From: Bacteroidales bacterium UBA1192
Lineage (GTDB): Bacteria; Bacteroidota; Bacteroidia; Bacteroidales; Bacteroidaceae
Length of the DNA: 28,231 nucleotides
Assembly (NCBI GenBank): GCA_002310175.1
Contig: DBYG01000043.1
Coordinates: 14,074-42,304, forward strand
Direction of reading: 5' to 3'
Part shown: positions 1 to 6,662 of the stretch, piece by piece
How positions within the stretch are numbered: the stretch's first letter is position 1
Layout of the letters: each line of letters begins with the position of its first letter
The notes under the pieces: model-generated
Told to the model about the DNA's origin: nothing
Database searches by the model: none
The model's input: the letters and a program-made list of their open reading frames with translations, nothing else
Translations under genes and position numbers: made by a program

Positions 1-402
1 GGTATCCTGGAGAACATCATTCCTTCTTCAACAGGTGCTGCCAAGGCTGTCGGTAAGGTTCTGCCCGTTCTGAACGGCCGTCTGACCGGTATGTCTCTCC
101 GCGTTCCCACATCAGACGTATCATTCGTTGACCTGACTGCTGAGCTTGAGAAGCCCTGCACATACGATGAGATATGCGCTGCCATGAAGGAGGCTTCCGA
201 GGGCGAGCTCAAGGGTATCCTGGGTTACACCGATGAGGCTGTCGTTTCAACTGATTTCCGCAACGATCCTCATACCTCTATCTTTGACGTTAAGGCTGGT
301 ATCCAGCTTGATCCTACCTTCGTTAAGGTTTGCGCATGGTATGACAACGAGTGGGGTTACAGCAACAAGGTTTGTGAAATGGCCCGCGTCATCACTAAGT
401 AA
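1..402 (+). CDS. gapA: Glyceraldehyde-3-phosphate dehydrogenase, C-terminal part (5' end outside window)
   Basis: This enzyme oxidises glyceraldehyde 3-phosphate to 1,3-bisphosphoglycerate with NAD in cytosolic glycolysis. The frame is open from base 1 and gives about 133 residues, roughly the last 40% of the usual ~335. The visible landmarks are those of the GapA catalytic domain: the substrate-loop region STGAAKAVGKVLPVLNGRLTG, the strand core RVPTSDVSFVDLT, and near the end WYDNEWGYSNKV, which carries the conserved Asn and Tyr around the nicotinamide pocket. The active-site cysteine lies upstream of the window. The codons are strongly biased (many GTT, GGT, CTG, AAG), as expected of a highly expressed gene. 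A strong terminator follows 22 bases after the stop, so it is probably transcribed separately from miaA. The identification is very secure; only the start is missing. Confidence 0.97.
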   Translation, partial: GILENIIPSSTGAAKAVGKVLPVLNGRLTGMSLRVPTSDVSFVDLTAELEKPCTYDEICAAMKEASEGELKGILGYTDEAVVSTDFRNDPHTSIFDVKAGIQLDPTFVKVCAWYDNEWGYSNKVCEMARVITK

Positions 403-424
403 TCCAAACAAAGTGTTTATAAAG

Positions 425-455
425 AATCCTCGCACGAGTGCGGGGATTTTTTTTT
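425..455 (+). terminator. Rho-independent terminator after gapA
   Basis: AATCCTCGC (425-433) pairs with GCGGGGATT (440-448), with one U-G wobble, around a six-base loop. The 3' arm runs directly into a nine-base T run (447-455). It sits 22 bases beyond the gapA stop and ends 17 bases before the miaA start. Confidence 0.9.
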
Positions 456-471
456 ACCTTCGCACCTGTAT

Positions 472-1389
472 ATGGCAAGATATGACCTGATAACTGTGCT
501 CGGACCCACGGCCTGCGGCAAAACCCGGCTGGCTGTGGCACTGGCTGACCGCATGGGGGGAGAGATCCTGAGCGCTGACAGCCGTCAGGTATATCGCGGT
601 ATGGACATTGGTACGGGCAAGGACCTGGCTGACTATGAGATTGGCGGTCATCGCATTCCGTATCACCTTATCGATATAGCCGAACCTGGCTCCAAATATA
701 ACGTATATGAGTTCCAGGGTGATTTCCTGAAGGCATACCGTGGAGTTACGGAGCGGGGCGCTCTGCCAATAATGTGCGGTGGAACGGGTCTCTATCTGGA
801 ATCTGTCCTGCGGGGATATCGTCTTATTCCTGTACCGGAGAATCCTGAACTGCGTAAATCTCTGGAAGGTAAGACGCTTTCAGAACTGACGGAGATACTC
901 AATGGGTACAAGACCCTGCACAACACTACCGATGTGGATACCACCAAACGTGCCATCCGTGCCATAGAGATAGAGGAGTGTTACCGCAACACGCCCGTGG
1001 AGGCCGGCGCCTTCCCGCAGCTGAAGAGCCTTAACATAGGTGTTGACATAAGCCGTGACCTCAGGCGTGAGCTTATCAGCAGCCGTCTGGAACGACGTCT
1101 TCAGGAGGGGATGATTGATGAGGTGAAGGGACTGCTGGAGCGTGGTATCCCGGCCGGGGACCTCATATACTATGGCCTTGAATACAAGTATGTCACGCTG
1201 TATGTGACAGGACAACTGGAATATAAGTATCTTGTCAAGGAACTGGAGGTGGCCATACACCAGTTCGCCAAGCGGCAGATGACCTGGTTCCGGGGTATGG
1301 AGCGCAGGGGAATAAGGATAGAGTGGATACCGTATGGATGGTCTATGGAGGAGAAGGTTAACCGTATTGTCAAACTAATGGAGAATTGA
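472..1389 (+). CDS. miaA: tRNA dimethylallyltransferase (MiaA)
   Basis: MiaA transfers an isopentenyl group from dimethylallyl diphosphate to N6 of adenosine 37 in tRNAs that read codons starting with U. The 305-residue protein, normal length for the family, begins with a beta strand and the P-loop GPTACGKT (11-18). The substrate motif DSRQVYRGMDIGTGK follows (from 36), with the Asp expected to act as catalytic base, and the C-terminal signature QFAKRQMTWFRG is present. The ATG lies only 17 bases after the gapA terminator. The next gene begins two bases after the miaA stop, so the two are surely cotranscribed. Bacteroides often carry two miaA paralogues; this could be either copy. A -7-like element (TACCTTCG, 455-462) would give an almost leaderless message. 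Confidence 0.95.
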   Translation: MARYDLITVLGPTACGKTRLAVALADRMGGEILSADSRQVYRGMDIGTGKDLADYEIGGHRIPYHLIDIAEPGSKYNVYEFQGDFLKAYRGVTERGALPIMCGGTGLYLESVLRGYRLIPVPENPELRKSLEGKTLSELTEILNGYKTLHNTTDVDTTKRAIRAIEIEECYRNTPVEAGAFPQLKSLNIGVDISRDLRRELISSRLERRLQEGMIDEVKGLLERGIPAGDLIYYGLEYKYVTLYVTGQLEYKYLVKELEVAIHQFAKRQMTWFRGMERRGIRIEWIPYGWSMEEKVNRIVKLMEN

Positions 1390-1391
1390 CC

Positions 1392-2336
1392 ATGAGCGTG
1401 GAAGAGGAGAGATGGGGAATTGTATATGTGCCTCGGGCTGGCGTGAGCAACACGTTCAAGCGTTGGGGACAGATCAAGGAATATCTGGATTTCCGTGAGG
1501 TGGAGTATGATGTGGTGCAGTCCGGAGGAGAGGGTTCCATTGAGCGTATCACACGTATGCTGATTGACAGCGGACACCAGACAATAGTGATTGTAGGCGG
1601 TGACGAGGCTCTCAATGATGCCATCAATGCCATTATGCTGTCTCCGCGTGAGATTCGTCAGAACATCAGGCTGGGTATTGTGCCCAACGGCATAGGCAAT
1701 GACTTCGCCAGTTTCTGGGGGCTTGATGTTGACAAATACAAGCAGGCCATACATAACATCATAGAGCACCGTACCAAAAAGATTGATGTGGGTTACTGCT
1801 CATATCAGGAGGATGGGGCGGAGCGCGTGCGTTACTTCCTTATGGCTGTGAACATAGGTCTGGGCGCACAGGCCATACGCCTGTCCGATATCTGTAAGCG
1901 GTTCGGGAGGAAGAATCCTGCATATCTGTTGGCTATCTTCAGCCTCTTCAAGGAGCGCAAGCAGTACAAGATGCGTATCAAAGTGAACAGTGAGGAGATA
2001 AATGACAGGATCATGACTATCTGCATAGGCAACTCTCGCGGTTACGGTATGACCCCGAGTGCTGTTCCCTATAACGGATGGCTGGACCTCTCGGTTGTGT
2101 ATAGGCCGAAAATATGGCAGACAATACGCGGGCTATACATGATTCTGCATAACCAGTTCCTCAATCACGAACAGGTACGTCCCTATCGCACCAAACAGAT
2201 TGAGATCCTTCAGGCCGACGGCACCCTTACCTGTATAGACGGCCGCACCCTGAACCATACTTTCCCGCTCAAGATTTCACTTGAGCCGGCAGTCATAAAC
2301 TTCATAATTCCACCTTTACCCCATGGCTCTGTTTAA
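1392..2336 (+). CDS. Diacylglycerol/sphingosine kinase family protein (DAGK catalytic domain)
   Basis: The 314-residue protein has the fold signature of the YegS/DAGK/sphingosine kinase family, which phosphorylates lipid hydroxyls with ATP at the inner membrane. The nucleotide-site motif VIVGGDEALND (about 66-76) stands where the family consensus is GGDGT, and PNGIGNDFA (98-106) stands where the family has P-x-GT-x-NDFA. Both conserved glycine-rich turns are therefore altered while the GGD and GNDFA cores are kept. The C-terminal beta-rich half is present (GYGMTPSAVPYNGWLDLSVV). The ATG at 1392 is preferred over an in-frame TTG at 1386 that overlaps the miaA stop. The gene overlaps kdsA by 14 bases. 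The substrate is unknown; a diacylglycerol, undecaprenol or sphingoid lipid is possible. The family call is firm and the activity is not. Confidence 0.85.
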   Translation: MSVEEERWGIVYVPRAGVSNTFKRWGQIKEYLDFREVEYDVVQSGGEGSIERITRMLIDSGHQTIVIVGGDEALNDAINAIMLSPREIRQNIRLGIVPNGIGNDFASFWGLDVDKYKQAIHNIIEHRTKKIDVGYCSYQEDGAERVRYFLMAVNIGLGAQAIRLSDICKRFGRKNPAYLLAIFSLFKERKQYKMRIKVNSEEINDRIMTICIGNSRGYGMTPSAVPYNGWLDLSVVYRPKIWQTIRGLYMILHNQFLNHEQVRPYRTKQIEILQADGTLTCIDGRTLNHTFPLKISLEPAVINFIIPPLPHGSV

Positions 2337-3114
2337 AGACTCCCCGAATTTCTTCCTGCTGGCCGGCCCTTGCGTTATCGAGGGCGAGGATATGGCCCTC
2401 CGCATAGCAGAGAAGTGTGTCGATATCACATCACGTCTTGATATCCCTTACGCGTTCAAGGGTTCGTTCAGGAAAGCCAACCGCTCGCGCATAGACTCAT
2501 TCACCGGAATAGGCGATGAAAAGGCGCTCAGGATACTCGGGCGCGTACGCAGCGAGTTCGGAATCCCTGTGGTGACCGACATTCACCGTGAAGAGGACGC
2601 TGCTATGGCGGCGGAATATGTGGATATACTCCAGATTCCGGCGTTCCTGTGCCGCCAGACCGACCTGCTGGTAGCTGCAGCCCGTACCGGTAAGACGGTA
2701 AACATCAAGAAAGGCCAGTTCCTGGCTCCCGATGCCATGCAGTTTGCGGCACAGAAGGTTGTAGATGCCGGTAATAGGAATATCATGCTGACAGAGCGCG
2801 GCACCACATTCGGCTATCAGGACTTGGTGGTCGATTTCCGCGGAATCCCCGAGATGCAGAAGTCTGGTTATCCGGTGGTGGTGGATTGCACCCACTCGCT
2901 GCAGCGTCCCAACCAGACCAGTGGAGTTACCGGCGGCCAGCCCGAACTTATAGAGACCATTTCCAAGGCAGCGGTAGCCGTAGGAGCTGACGGTCTATTT
3001 ATGGAAACCCATGAGAATCCCGCCCAGGCCAAGAGCGACGGAGCCAACATGCTTCCGCTAGACTTGTTGGAAGGGTTGCTAACCAAACTGGTCAGAATCC
3101 GCGCCGCCCTTTAG
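2323..3114 (+). CDS. kdsA: 3-deoxy-8-phosphooctulonate (KDO 8-P) synthase
   Basis: KdsA condenses phosphoenolpyruvate with arabinose 5-phosphate to KDO 8-phosphate, a committed step for the LPS inner core. The 263 residues form one TIM barrel. Visible signatures are LLAGPCVIEGED (12-23), FKGSFRKANRSRIDSFTGIG (from 45), the lysine-containing NIKKGQFLAP, and the C-terminal GADGLFMETHENPAQAKSDG. The first strand carries Cys17 (AGPC), where the E. coli enzyme has Asn in GGMN. By family knowledge this points to the metal-dependent class of KDO 8-P synthases. The ATG lies inside the end of the upstream kinase gene, so translation is probably coupled. The stop overlaps the serS stop on the other strand by four bases, with no room for a separate terminator. 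Confidence 0.96.
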   Translation: MALFKDSPNFFLLAGPCVIEGEDMALRIAEKCVDITSRLDIPYAFKGSFRKANRSRIDSFTGIGDEKALRILGRVRSEFGIPVVTDIHREEDAAMAAEYVDILQIPAFLCRQTDLLVAAARTGKTVNIKKGQFLAPDAMQFAAQKVVDAGNRNIMLTERGTTFGYQDLVVDFRGIPEMQKSGYPVVVDCTHSLQRPNQTSGVTGGQPELIETISKAAVAVGADGLFMETHENPAQAKSDGANMLPLDLLEGLLTKLVRIRAAL

Positions 3115-4430
3115 TCAATCATTTCAAATCCTGTGTAGGGAACCAGCGCCTTAGGAATCCTGATTCCGTCAGGAGTCTGGTTATCCTCCAGGATGGCAGC
3201 CACTATGCGGGGAAGAGCCAGTGCCGAACCGTTCAGGGTGTGGCAGAGCTCGGCTTTCTTCTCGCCGGCCTTGCGGTAGCGGCATTTCAGGCGGTTGGCC
3301 TGGTAGGTGTCAAAGTTGGATACTGACGATACCTCAAGCCAGCGGCCCTGAGCCTCGGAATAGACCTCAAAGTCATAGCAGATGGCTGATGTGAAGCTCT
3401 GGTCACCGCCGCACAGACGCAGTATGCGGTAGGGGAGTTCCAGTTTCTGGAGCAGGCCTTCCACGTGTGCCAGCATCTCCTTGTGGCTCTCGGCAGAGTG
3501 CTCGGGGGTATCAATGCGTACTATCTCAATCTTTGAGAACTCATGCAGACGGTTCAGACCGCGCACGTCCTTGCCGTAAGATCCGGCCTCGCGACGGAAG
3601 CACTGGGTATATGCGCAGTTCTTGATGGGGAGCTGCTTCTCATCCAGGATAACATCGCGGTAGATATTGGTGACGGGAACCTCGGCTGTAGGAATCAGGT
3701 AGAGGTCATCAACCTCGCAGTGGTACATCTGGCCCTCCTTGTCGGGGAGCTGTCCTGTGCCGTAACCCGATGCAGGATTTACAACTGTGGGAGGCATGAT
3801 CTCGGTGTAACCGGCCTTGTTAGCCTCGGCCAGGAAGAAGTTGATGAGTGCGCGCTGCAGCTGTGCACCTTTTCCTATATACACGGGGAATCCTGCGCCC
3901 GTAATCTTGACACCCAGGTCAAAGTCAATCAGGTTGTACTTCTTGGCAAGTTCCCAGTGAGGAACCTTGGCATTGGTGTTCTCGGGGTTACAGGTCCAGT
4001 TGCCAACTGTATCCTGTCCTATCACACACTCCTTGAGGTTTGACTTGACCACCCAGTTGTCCTCGGCTGATGTGCCCTCGGGAACTTCGGGGTAGGGTAT
4101 GTTGGGGATTGTGCAGAGCAGTGTGTTCAGGTCTTTCTCGGCCTGTTCTTTCTTTGTCTCAAGCTCTGTAGCCAATGCCTTGAGCTCTGCAACCTTTGCC
4201 TTTGCCAGCTCGGCTTCCTCCCTGTTTCCGGCTTTCATGGCCTGTCCAATCTTTGCGGCAAGAACCTTACCTTCTGCAAGATTGTTATCAAGCTGGGCCT
4301 GGGCCTTCTTCCTGTCGTTATTCAGGCTGATAGCCTGTGCGATAGCCTCTTCCGCATTCTTGAAATGCTTTTTCTTAAGACCGGCAATAACCTGTTCGGT
4401 CTGCTCGGTAATCTGTTTGAGTGTCAGCAT
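3111..4430 (-). CDS. serS: Seryl-tRNA synthetase
   Basis: SerS charges tRNA-Ser (and tRNA-Sec where present) with serine. The 439-residue length is normal for the bacterial enzyme. The N-terminal ~105 residues form the Lys/Glu/Ala-rich antiparallel coiled-coil arm that grips the long variable arm of the tRNA. Class II motifs follow: TAEVPVTN (248-255) for serine/ATP binding, motif 2 around CFRREAGSYGKDVRG (277-291), the metal/serine region EVSSVSNFDTYQANR (366-380), and motif 3 NGSALALPR (400-408). The start at 4430 gives the expected N-terminus MLTLKQI. It lies downstream of rplU and rpmA, separated by 75 bases holding a terminator-like hairpin. I see no good -7 element of its own, so read-through past that hairpin may supply its message. 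Confidence 0.97.
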   Translation of the reverse strand: MLTLKQITEQTEQVIAGLKKKHFKNAEEAIAQAISLNNDRKKAQAQLDNNLAEGKVLAAKIGQAMKAGNREEAELAKAKVAELKALATELETKKEQAEKDLNTLLCTIPNIPYPEVPEGTSAEDNWVVKSNLKECVIGQDTVGNWTCNPENTNAKVPHWELAKKYNLIDFDLGVKITGAGFPVYIGKGAQLQRALINFFLAEANKAGYTEIMPPTVVNPASGYGTGQLPDKEGQMYHCEVDDLYLIPTAEVPVTNIYRDVILDEKQLPIKNCAYTQCFRREAGSYGKDVRGLNRLHEFSKIEIVRIDTPEHSAESHKEMLAHVEGLLQKLELPYRILRLCGGDQSFTSAICYDFEVYSEAQGRWLEVSSVSNFDTYQANRLKCRYRKAGEKKAELCHTLNGSALALPRIVAAILEDNQTPDGIRIPKALVPYTGFEMID

Positions 4431-4457
4431 GGGAAATTAACTATATAGTTGTTGAAC

Positions 4458-4489
4458 AAAAAAGGCTCACGCTTAATGTGAGCCTTTTT
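4458..4489. terminator. Terminator or attenuator hairpin between rpmA and serS
   Basis: A perfect stem AAAAAGGCTCAC / GTGAGCCTTTTT closes a seven-base loop (4471-4477 region). Flanking A and T runs give a U tract in either direction. On the coding strand it follows the rpmA stop by about 17 bases and precedes the serS start by about 28. It is either the end of the rplU-rpmA transcript or a partial terminator that lowers serS relative to the ribosomal proteins. Confidence 0.85.
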
Positions 4490-4505
4490 AATGTTGTCAA
4501 GTCTA

Positions 4506-4778
4506 TCAGGCCTCAGCTTTCTCCTGTACGGGGATTACTGAAACATAGCTTCTGTCCTTGCGGCCCTTCTTGAACTGTACTGTTCCGTCCACCAGAGCGA
4601 ACAGGGTGTGGTCCTTACCCATACCGATGTTCTCGCCCGGATGATGCTGTGTTCCGCGCTGACGAACTATGATGTTACCTGCTTTTGCATACTGTCCACC
4701 CCAAATCTTAACGCCCAGACGCTTGCTGGCAGACTCACGGCCGTTCTTAGAACTACCTACACCTTTTTTATGTGCCAT
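4506..4778 (-). CDS. rpmA: 50S ribosomal protein L27 (bL27)
   Basis: bL27 is a component of the large subunit whose flexible N-terminus reaches the peptidyl transferase centre. The 90 residues begin with MAHKKGVGSSKNGRES and contain GVKIWGGQYAKAGNIIVRQRGT and HPGENIGMGKDHTLFALVDG, which are diagnostic. The N-terminus starts directly with AHKKG and has no Firmicutes-type cleavable leader. It lies 21 bases downstream of rplU, the usual bacterial pairing, and is followed by a strong hairpin. High confidence. Confidence 0.98.
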   Translation of the reverse strand: MAHKKGVGSSKNGRESASKRLGVKIWGGQYAKAGNIIVRQRGTQHHPGENIGMGKDHTLFALVDGTVQFKKGRKDRSYVSVIPVQEKAEA

Positions 4779-4799
4779 ATCTTTCTAATGTTTTTAGGG

Positions 4800-5117
4800 T
4801 TATGCTACTACTTCCTTGACCAGAAGCTCAGTGAACTGCTGGCGGTGACCGTTGAGCTTACGGTAACCTTTTCTTCTCCTCTTCTTGAAGACAATGACCT
4901 TGTCACCCTTAACGAGTGCGGTCTTGACCTCACATACTACCTTTGCACCGTCAATGGTGGGGGCACCTACGGTAACCTGACCATCGTTGTCAGCCAGAAG
5001 GATCTTGTCAAACTCTACGCTTGCACCGGCCTCAACGTCCTGAATGTGGTGCACGAACAGCTTCATTCCCTGTTCAATCTTGAACTGCTGTCCCTGAATT
5101 TCAGCAATAACGTACAT
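4800..5117 (-). CDS. rplU: 50S ribosomal protein L21 (bL21)
   Basis: bL21 is a 23S rRNA-binding protein of the large subunit. The 105 residues match the family over their full length: MYVIAEIQGQQFKIEQG at the start, the central IDGAKVVCEV, and the basic C-terminal rRNA-binding segment VIVFKKRRRKGYRKLNGHRQQFT. It is the first gene of the rplU-rpmA(-serS) unit. The promoter at 5204-5234 leaves a leader of about 80 bases, long enough to hold a regulatory RNA structure. Confidence 0.98.
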   Translation of the reverse strand: MYVIAEIQGQQFKIEQGMKLFVHHIQDVEAGASVEFDKILLADNDGQVTVGAPTIDGAKVVCEVKTALVKGDKVIVFKKRRRKGYRKLNGHRQQFTELLVKEVVA

Positions 5118-5197
5118 TAAATCTTGCTTTTATTCTGTTTCTCCGTGGGGTGGTCCGCCCTCTATGCAGACACTTTTCCAACCTCTGCGGCACTAAT
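5118..5197 (-). promoter_or_regulatory. Leader of rplU mRNA, possibly structured
   Basis: Between the predicted transcription start (about 5197) and the rplU ATG lie roughly 80 bases. On the RNA strand a GCAGA/TCTGC stem (5188-5184 with 5170-5166) and a GGGCGGACCACCCC local fold (5160-5147) can form. Ribosomal protein leaders often bind the product as feedback control. Here only the folding potential is seen, so this is a candidate. Confidence 0.3.
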
Positions 5198-5203
5198 CGG
5201 GCG

Positions 5204-5234
5204 CAAAATTAGTATTTTACACTGTCACTACAAA
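5204..5234 (-). promoter_or_regulatory. Bacteroidetes-type promoter of rplU-rpmA
   Basis: On the minus strand TTTG (5234-5231), a 19-base spacer, and TAATTTTG (5211-5204) match the Bacteroidetes sigma factor consensus TTTG-N19-TAnnTTTG exactly. Transcription would start about 7 bases downstream and read into rplU. Confidence 0.85.
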
Positions 5235-5256
5235 ATAAATCAGTGTTTTTTCAGGG

Positions 5257-5784
5257 TCAGAAAGCAAATTTGTTCCCGAACGAGGGATACCAGTTGTTGA
5301 AAAGGTCATCAATCGTGTAGTATCTGTTGCCATTCGTGAACGGGATGTATATACTGTTAACACGCCTGTGGTCCATTTCCATTATCGGTTCATTGTGTCC
5401 ATAAGACATACCGCAACATCCGGCAATCCTCCCGGCAAGAGCCTCATCGACAGTAGTGACAGGAGATTGTGTAATCTTGCTCATGACAATCTCCTGATAC
5501 TGTCGGGTGACAGGTGTATCAACGGTATTATACCCCTTGTATGTAATGATTATCCTGTGGTCGGGATTGACCATCCGGAACGAGAAATTACCGTTTATGT
5601 CGGTGGTTGTCTGAGCCATGATGCGGTCATTGTGATTCCTTTCAGTGACGACGATTCCGGCCAGAGGCCCTTCGCTGTCAGTGACGGTACCGTAAATAAG
5701 TTCACCTGCCTTGGGCTTATTCTGTGCAAAGGCGGTAACGGATGCTGAAAGCAGCAATGCTAATGAAACCAGTGTCTTTTTCAT
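5257..5784 (-). CDS. Secreted carboxypeptidase-regulatory-like domain protein with SusC-like plug motif
   Basis: The 175-residue protein starts with a clear signal peptide (MKKTLVSLALLLSASVTAFAQ, cut after Ala20 or Gln21). Residues ~28-103 read as a carboxypeptidase D regulatory-like beta sandwich: IYGTVTDSEGPLAGIVV, TTTDINGNFSFRM, IITYKGYNT. This is the domain found before the plug of SusC/RagA transporters. It is followed by VDEALAGRIAG (112-122), which resembles the motif at the start of the SusC plug. The chain then diverges and ends after ~50 residues rich in Tyr, Asn and Phe, with no beta barrel. It has its own promoter (5813-5845). It may be a small standalone periplasmic or outer-membrane protein, or the stable remnant of a larger transporter. 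Function unknown. Confidence 0.75.
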   Translation of the reverse strand: MKKTLVSLALLLSASVTAFAQNKPKAGELIYGTVTDSEGPLAGIVVTERNHNDRIMAQTTTDINGNFSFRMVNPDHRIIITYKGYNTVDTPVTRQYQEIVMSKITQSPVTTVDEALAGRIAGCCGMSYGHNEPIMEMDHRRVNSIYIPFTNGNRYYTIDDLFNNWYPSFGNKFAF

Positions 5785-5812
5785 ATCTGTGGGTTTTTGT
5801 TCTGTTCTGGAA

Positions 5813-5845
5813 CAAAAGTACGCATGGACATACTGTCATTCCAAA
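5813..5845 (-). promoter_or_regulatory. Promoter of the small secreted protein gene (5257-5784)
   Basis: On the minus strand TACTTTTG (5820-5813) matches the Bacteroidetes -7 box, and TTTG (5845-5842) lies 21 bases upstream, close to the usual 19. The predicted start is near 5806, about 20 bases before the ATG. Confidence 0.7.
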
Positions 5846-5852
5846 CAAAAAG

Positions 5853-5871
5853 CGTTGCAAAAACGTTGCAA
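5853..5871. repeat. Tandem CGTTGCAA pair upstream of a -33 box
   Basis: CGTTGCAA occurs at 5853-5860 and again at 5864-5871, an 11-base (one helical turn) period. On the minus strand it lies directly upstream of the promoter of the 5257-5784 gene, where an activator would bind. The core TTGCAA is itself palindromic. Confidence 0.5.
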
Positions 5872-5879
5872 TTTTGGGG

Positions 5880-6662
5880 TTACTTCTTAATGCCGCGTGC
5901 CTTGTAGATGCGGTCCTTGGCATCGTTTATCTCCTGGAACTTCTTTTCGGCAGCCTTCCGGACGTCCTCACCTAATGTTGCCACGCGGTCCGGATGATGC
6001 TTGAGCGCCATCTGACGGTAGGCTGTGCGTACCTCCTCATCGGTAGCATCCGGGGAGATGCCCAGCACCTTATAGGCATCATCAAGTGTCTTTCCTCCCA
6101 GACCTGTCATCTGATCTACATTGGCGGGGTCGATACCCATGTTTGCGGCATCGTTCTTTATGGCCTGAATCTCGTCCTGGCTGACGGTGCCGTCGGCTTT
6201 GGCCAGCAGGACTAAATATGAAACAAGCTGCAGACGCTGTTCAACTGTCATGACCTGGGCTATCTGACGGCAGCATGCGTCAATCTGACTGCGCCACCAG
6301 GTTTCACCCATCTGTTTCCTTCGCTCAAACAGTCTGCGGATTATCTGCTCTCCCTCAGTTACTGCCTGACTGCCGAACTGACTCCGCAGGAAGTTACGAA
6401 GACATTCCATCTCACTATGCATTATGCGTCCGTCCGCCTGAATGACATCGGCCGACAAGACCATCAGCGAGAACAGGAAACCGTTGCGCTGACCTTCGGA
6501 TTCGGTTGTCCTATGGATATTGTCATCAGGGATATATGCCGTTTGGTCGGATTTTGCAGTTAGTGTGTCAAACAGCGAACCAAGGGCAAATCCGGCAAGA
6601 GCCCCGAGAGGCCCTCCCTGCAGCAACCCCAAAAAACCTCCAATCCATTTTCCGATAGCCAT
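5880..6662 (-). CDS. TerB-like / DnaJ (J-domain) protein, DjlA-like
   Basis: The 260-residue protein has three parts. Residues 6-32 form a Gly/Leu-rich segment (GGFLGLLQGGPLGALAGFALGSLFD) that resembles a glycine-zipper membrane anchor. Residues ~60-185 form an alpha-helical TerB-like domain, with the repeated acidic signature ADVIQADGRI and AKADGTVSQDE typical of that family. Residues 194-256 form a J domain with HPD at 223-225 (LKHHPDR), the motif that stimulates DnaK ATPase. The same order (membrane anchor, TerB-like, J domain) is known in E. coli DjlA, so a membrane-tethered DnaK co-chaperone is likely. The ATG at 6662 gives a conserved-looking MAIGKWIGGF start; an upstream in-frame ATG at 6698 adds 12 unlikely residues. 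It stands alone between gaps of 95 and 403 bases. Confidence 0.85.
   Translation of the reverse strand: MAIGKWIGGFLGLLQGGPLGALAGFALGSLFDTLTAKSDQTAYIPDDNIHRTTESEGQRNGFLFSLMVLSADVIQADGRIMHSEMECLRNFLRSQFGSQAVTEGEQIIRRLFERRKQMGETWWRSQIDACCRQIAQVMTVEQRLQLVSYLVLLAKADGTVSQDEIQAIKNDAANMGIDPANVDQMTGLGGKTLDDAYKVLGISPDATDEEVRTAYRQMALKHHPDRVATLGEDVRKAAEKKFQEINDAKDRIYKARGIKK

Noticed and set aside
3543..4440. Long plus-strand frames of 166 and 113 residues opposite serS
   Set aside because: They are antisense shadows of serS; codon composition is explained by the serS frame, with no start signals.
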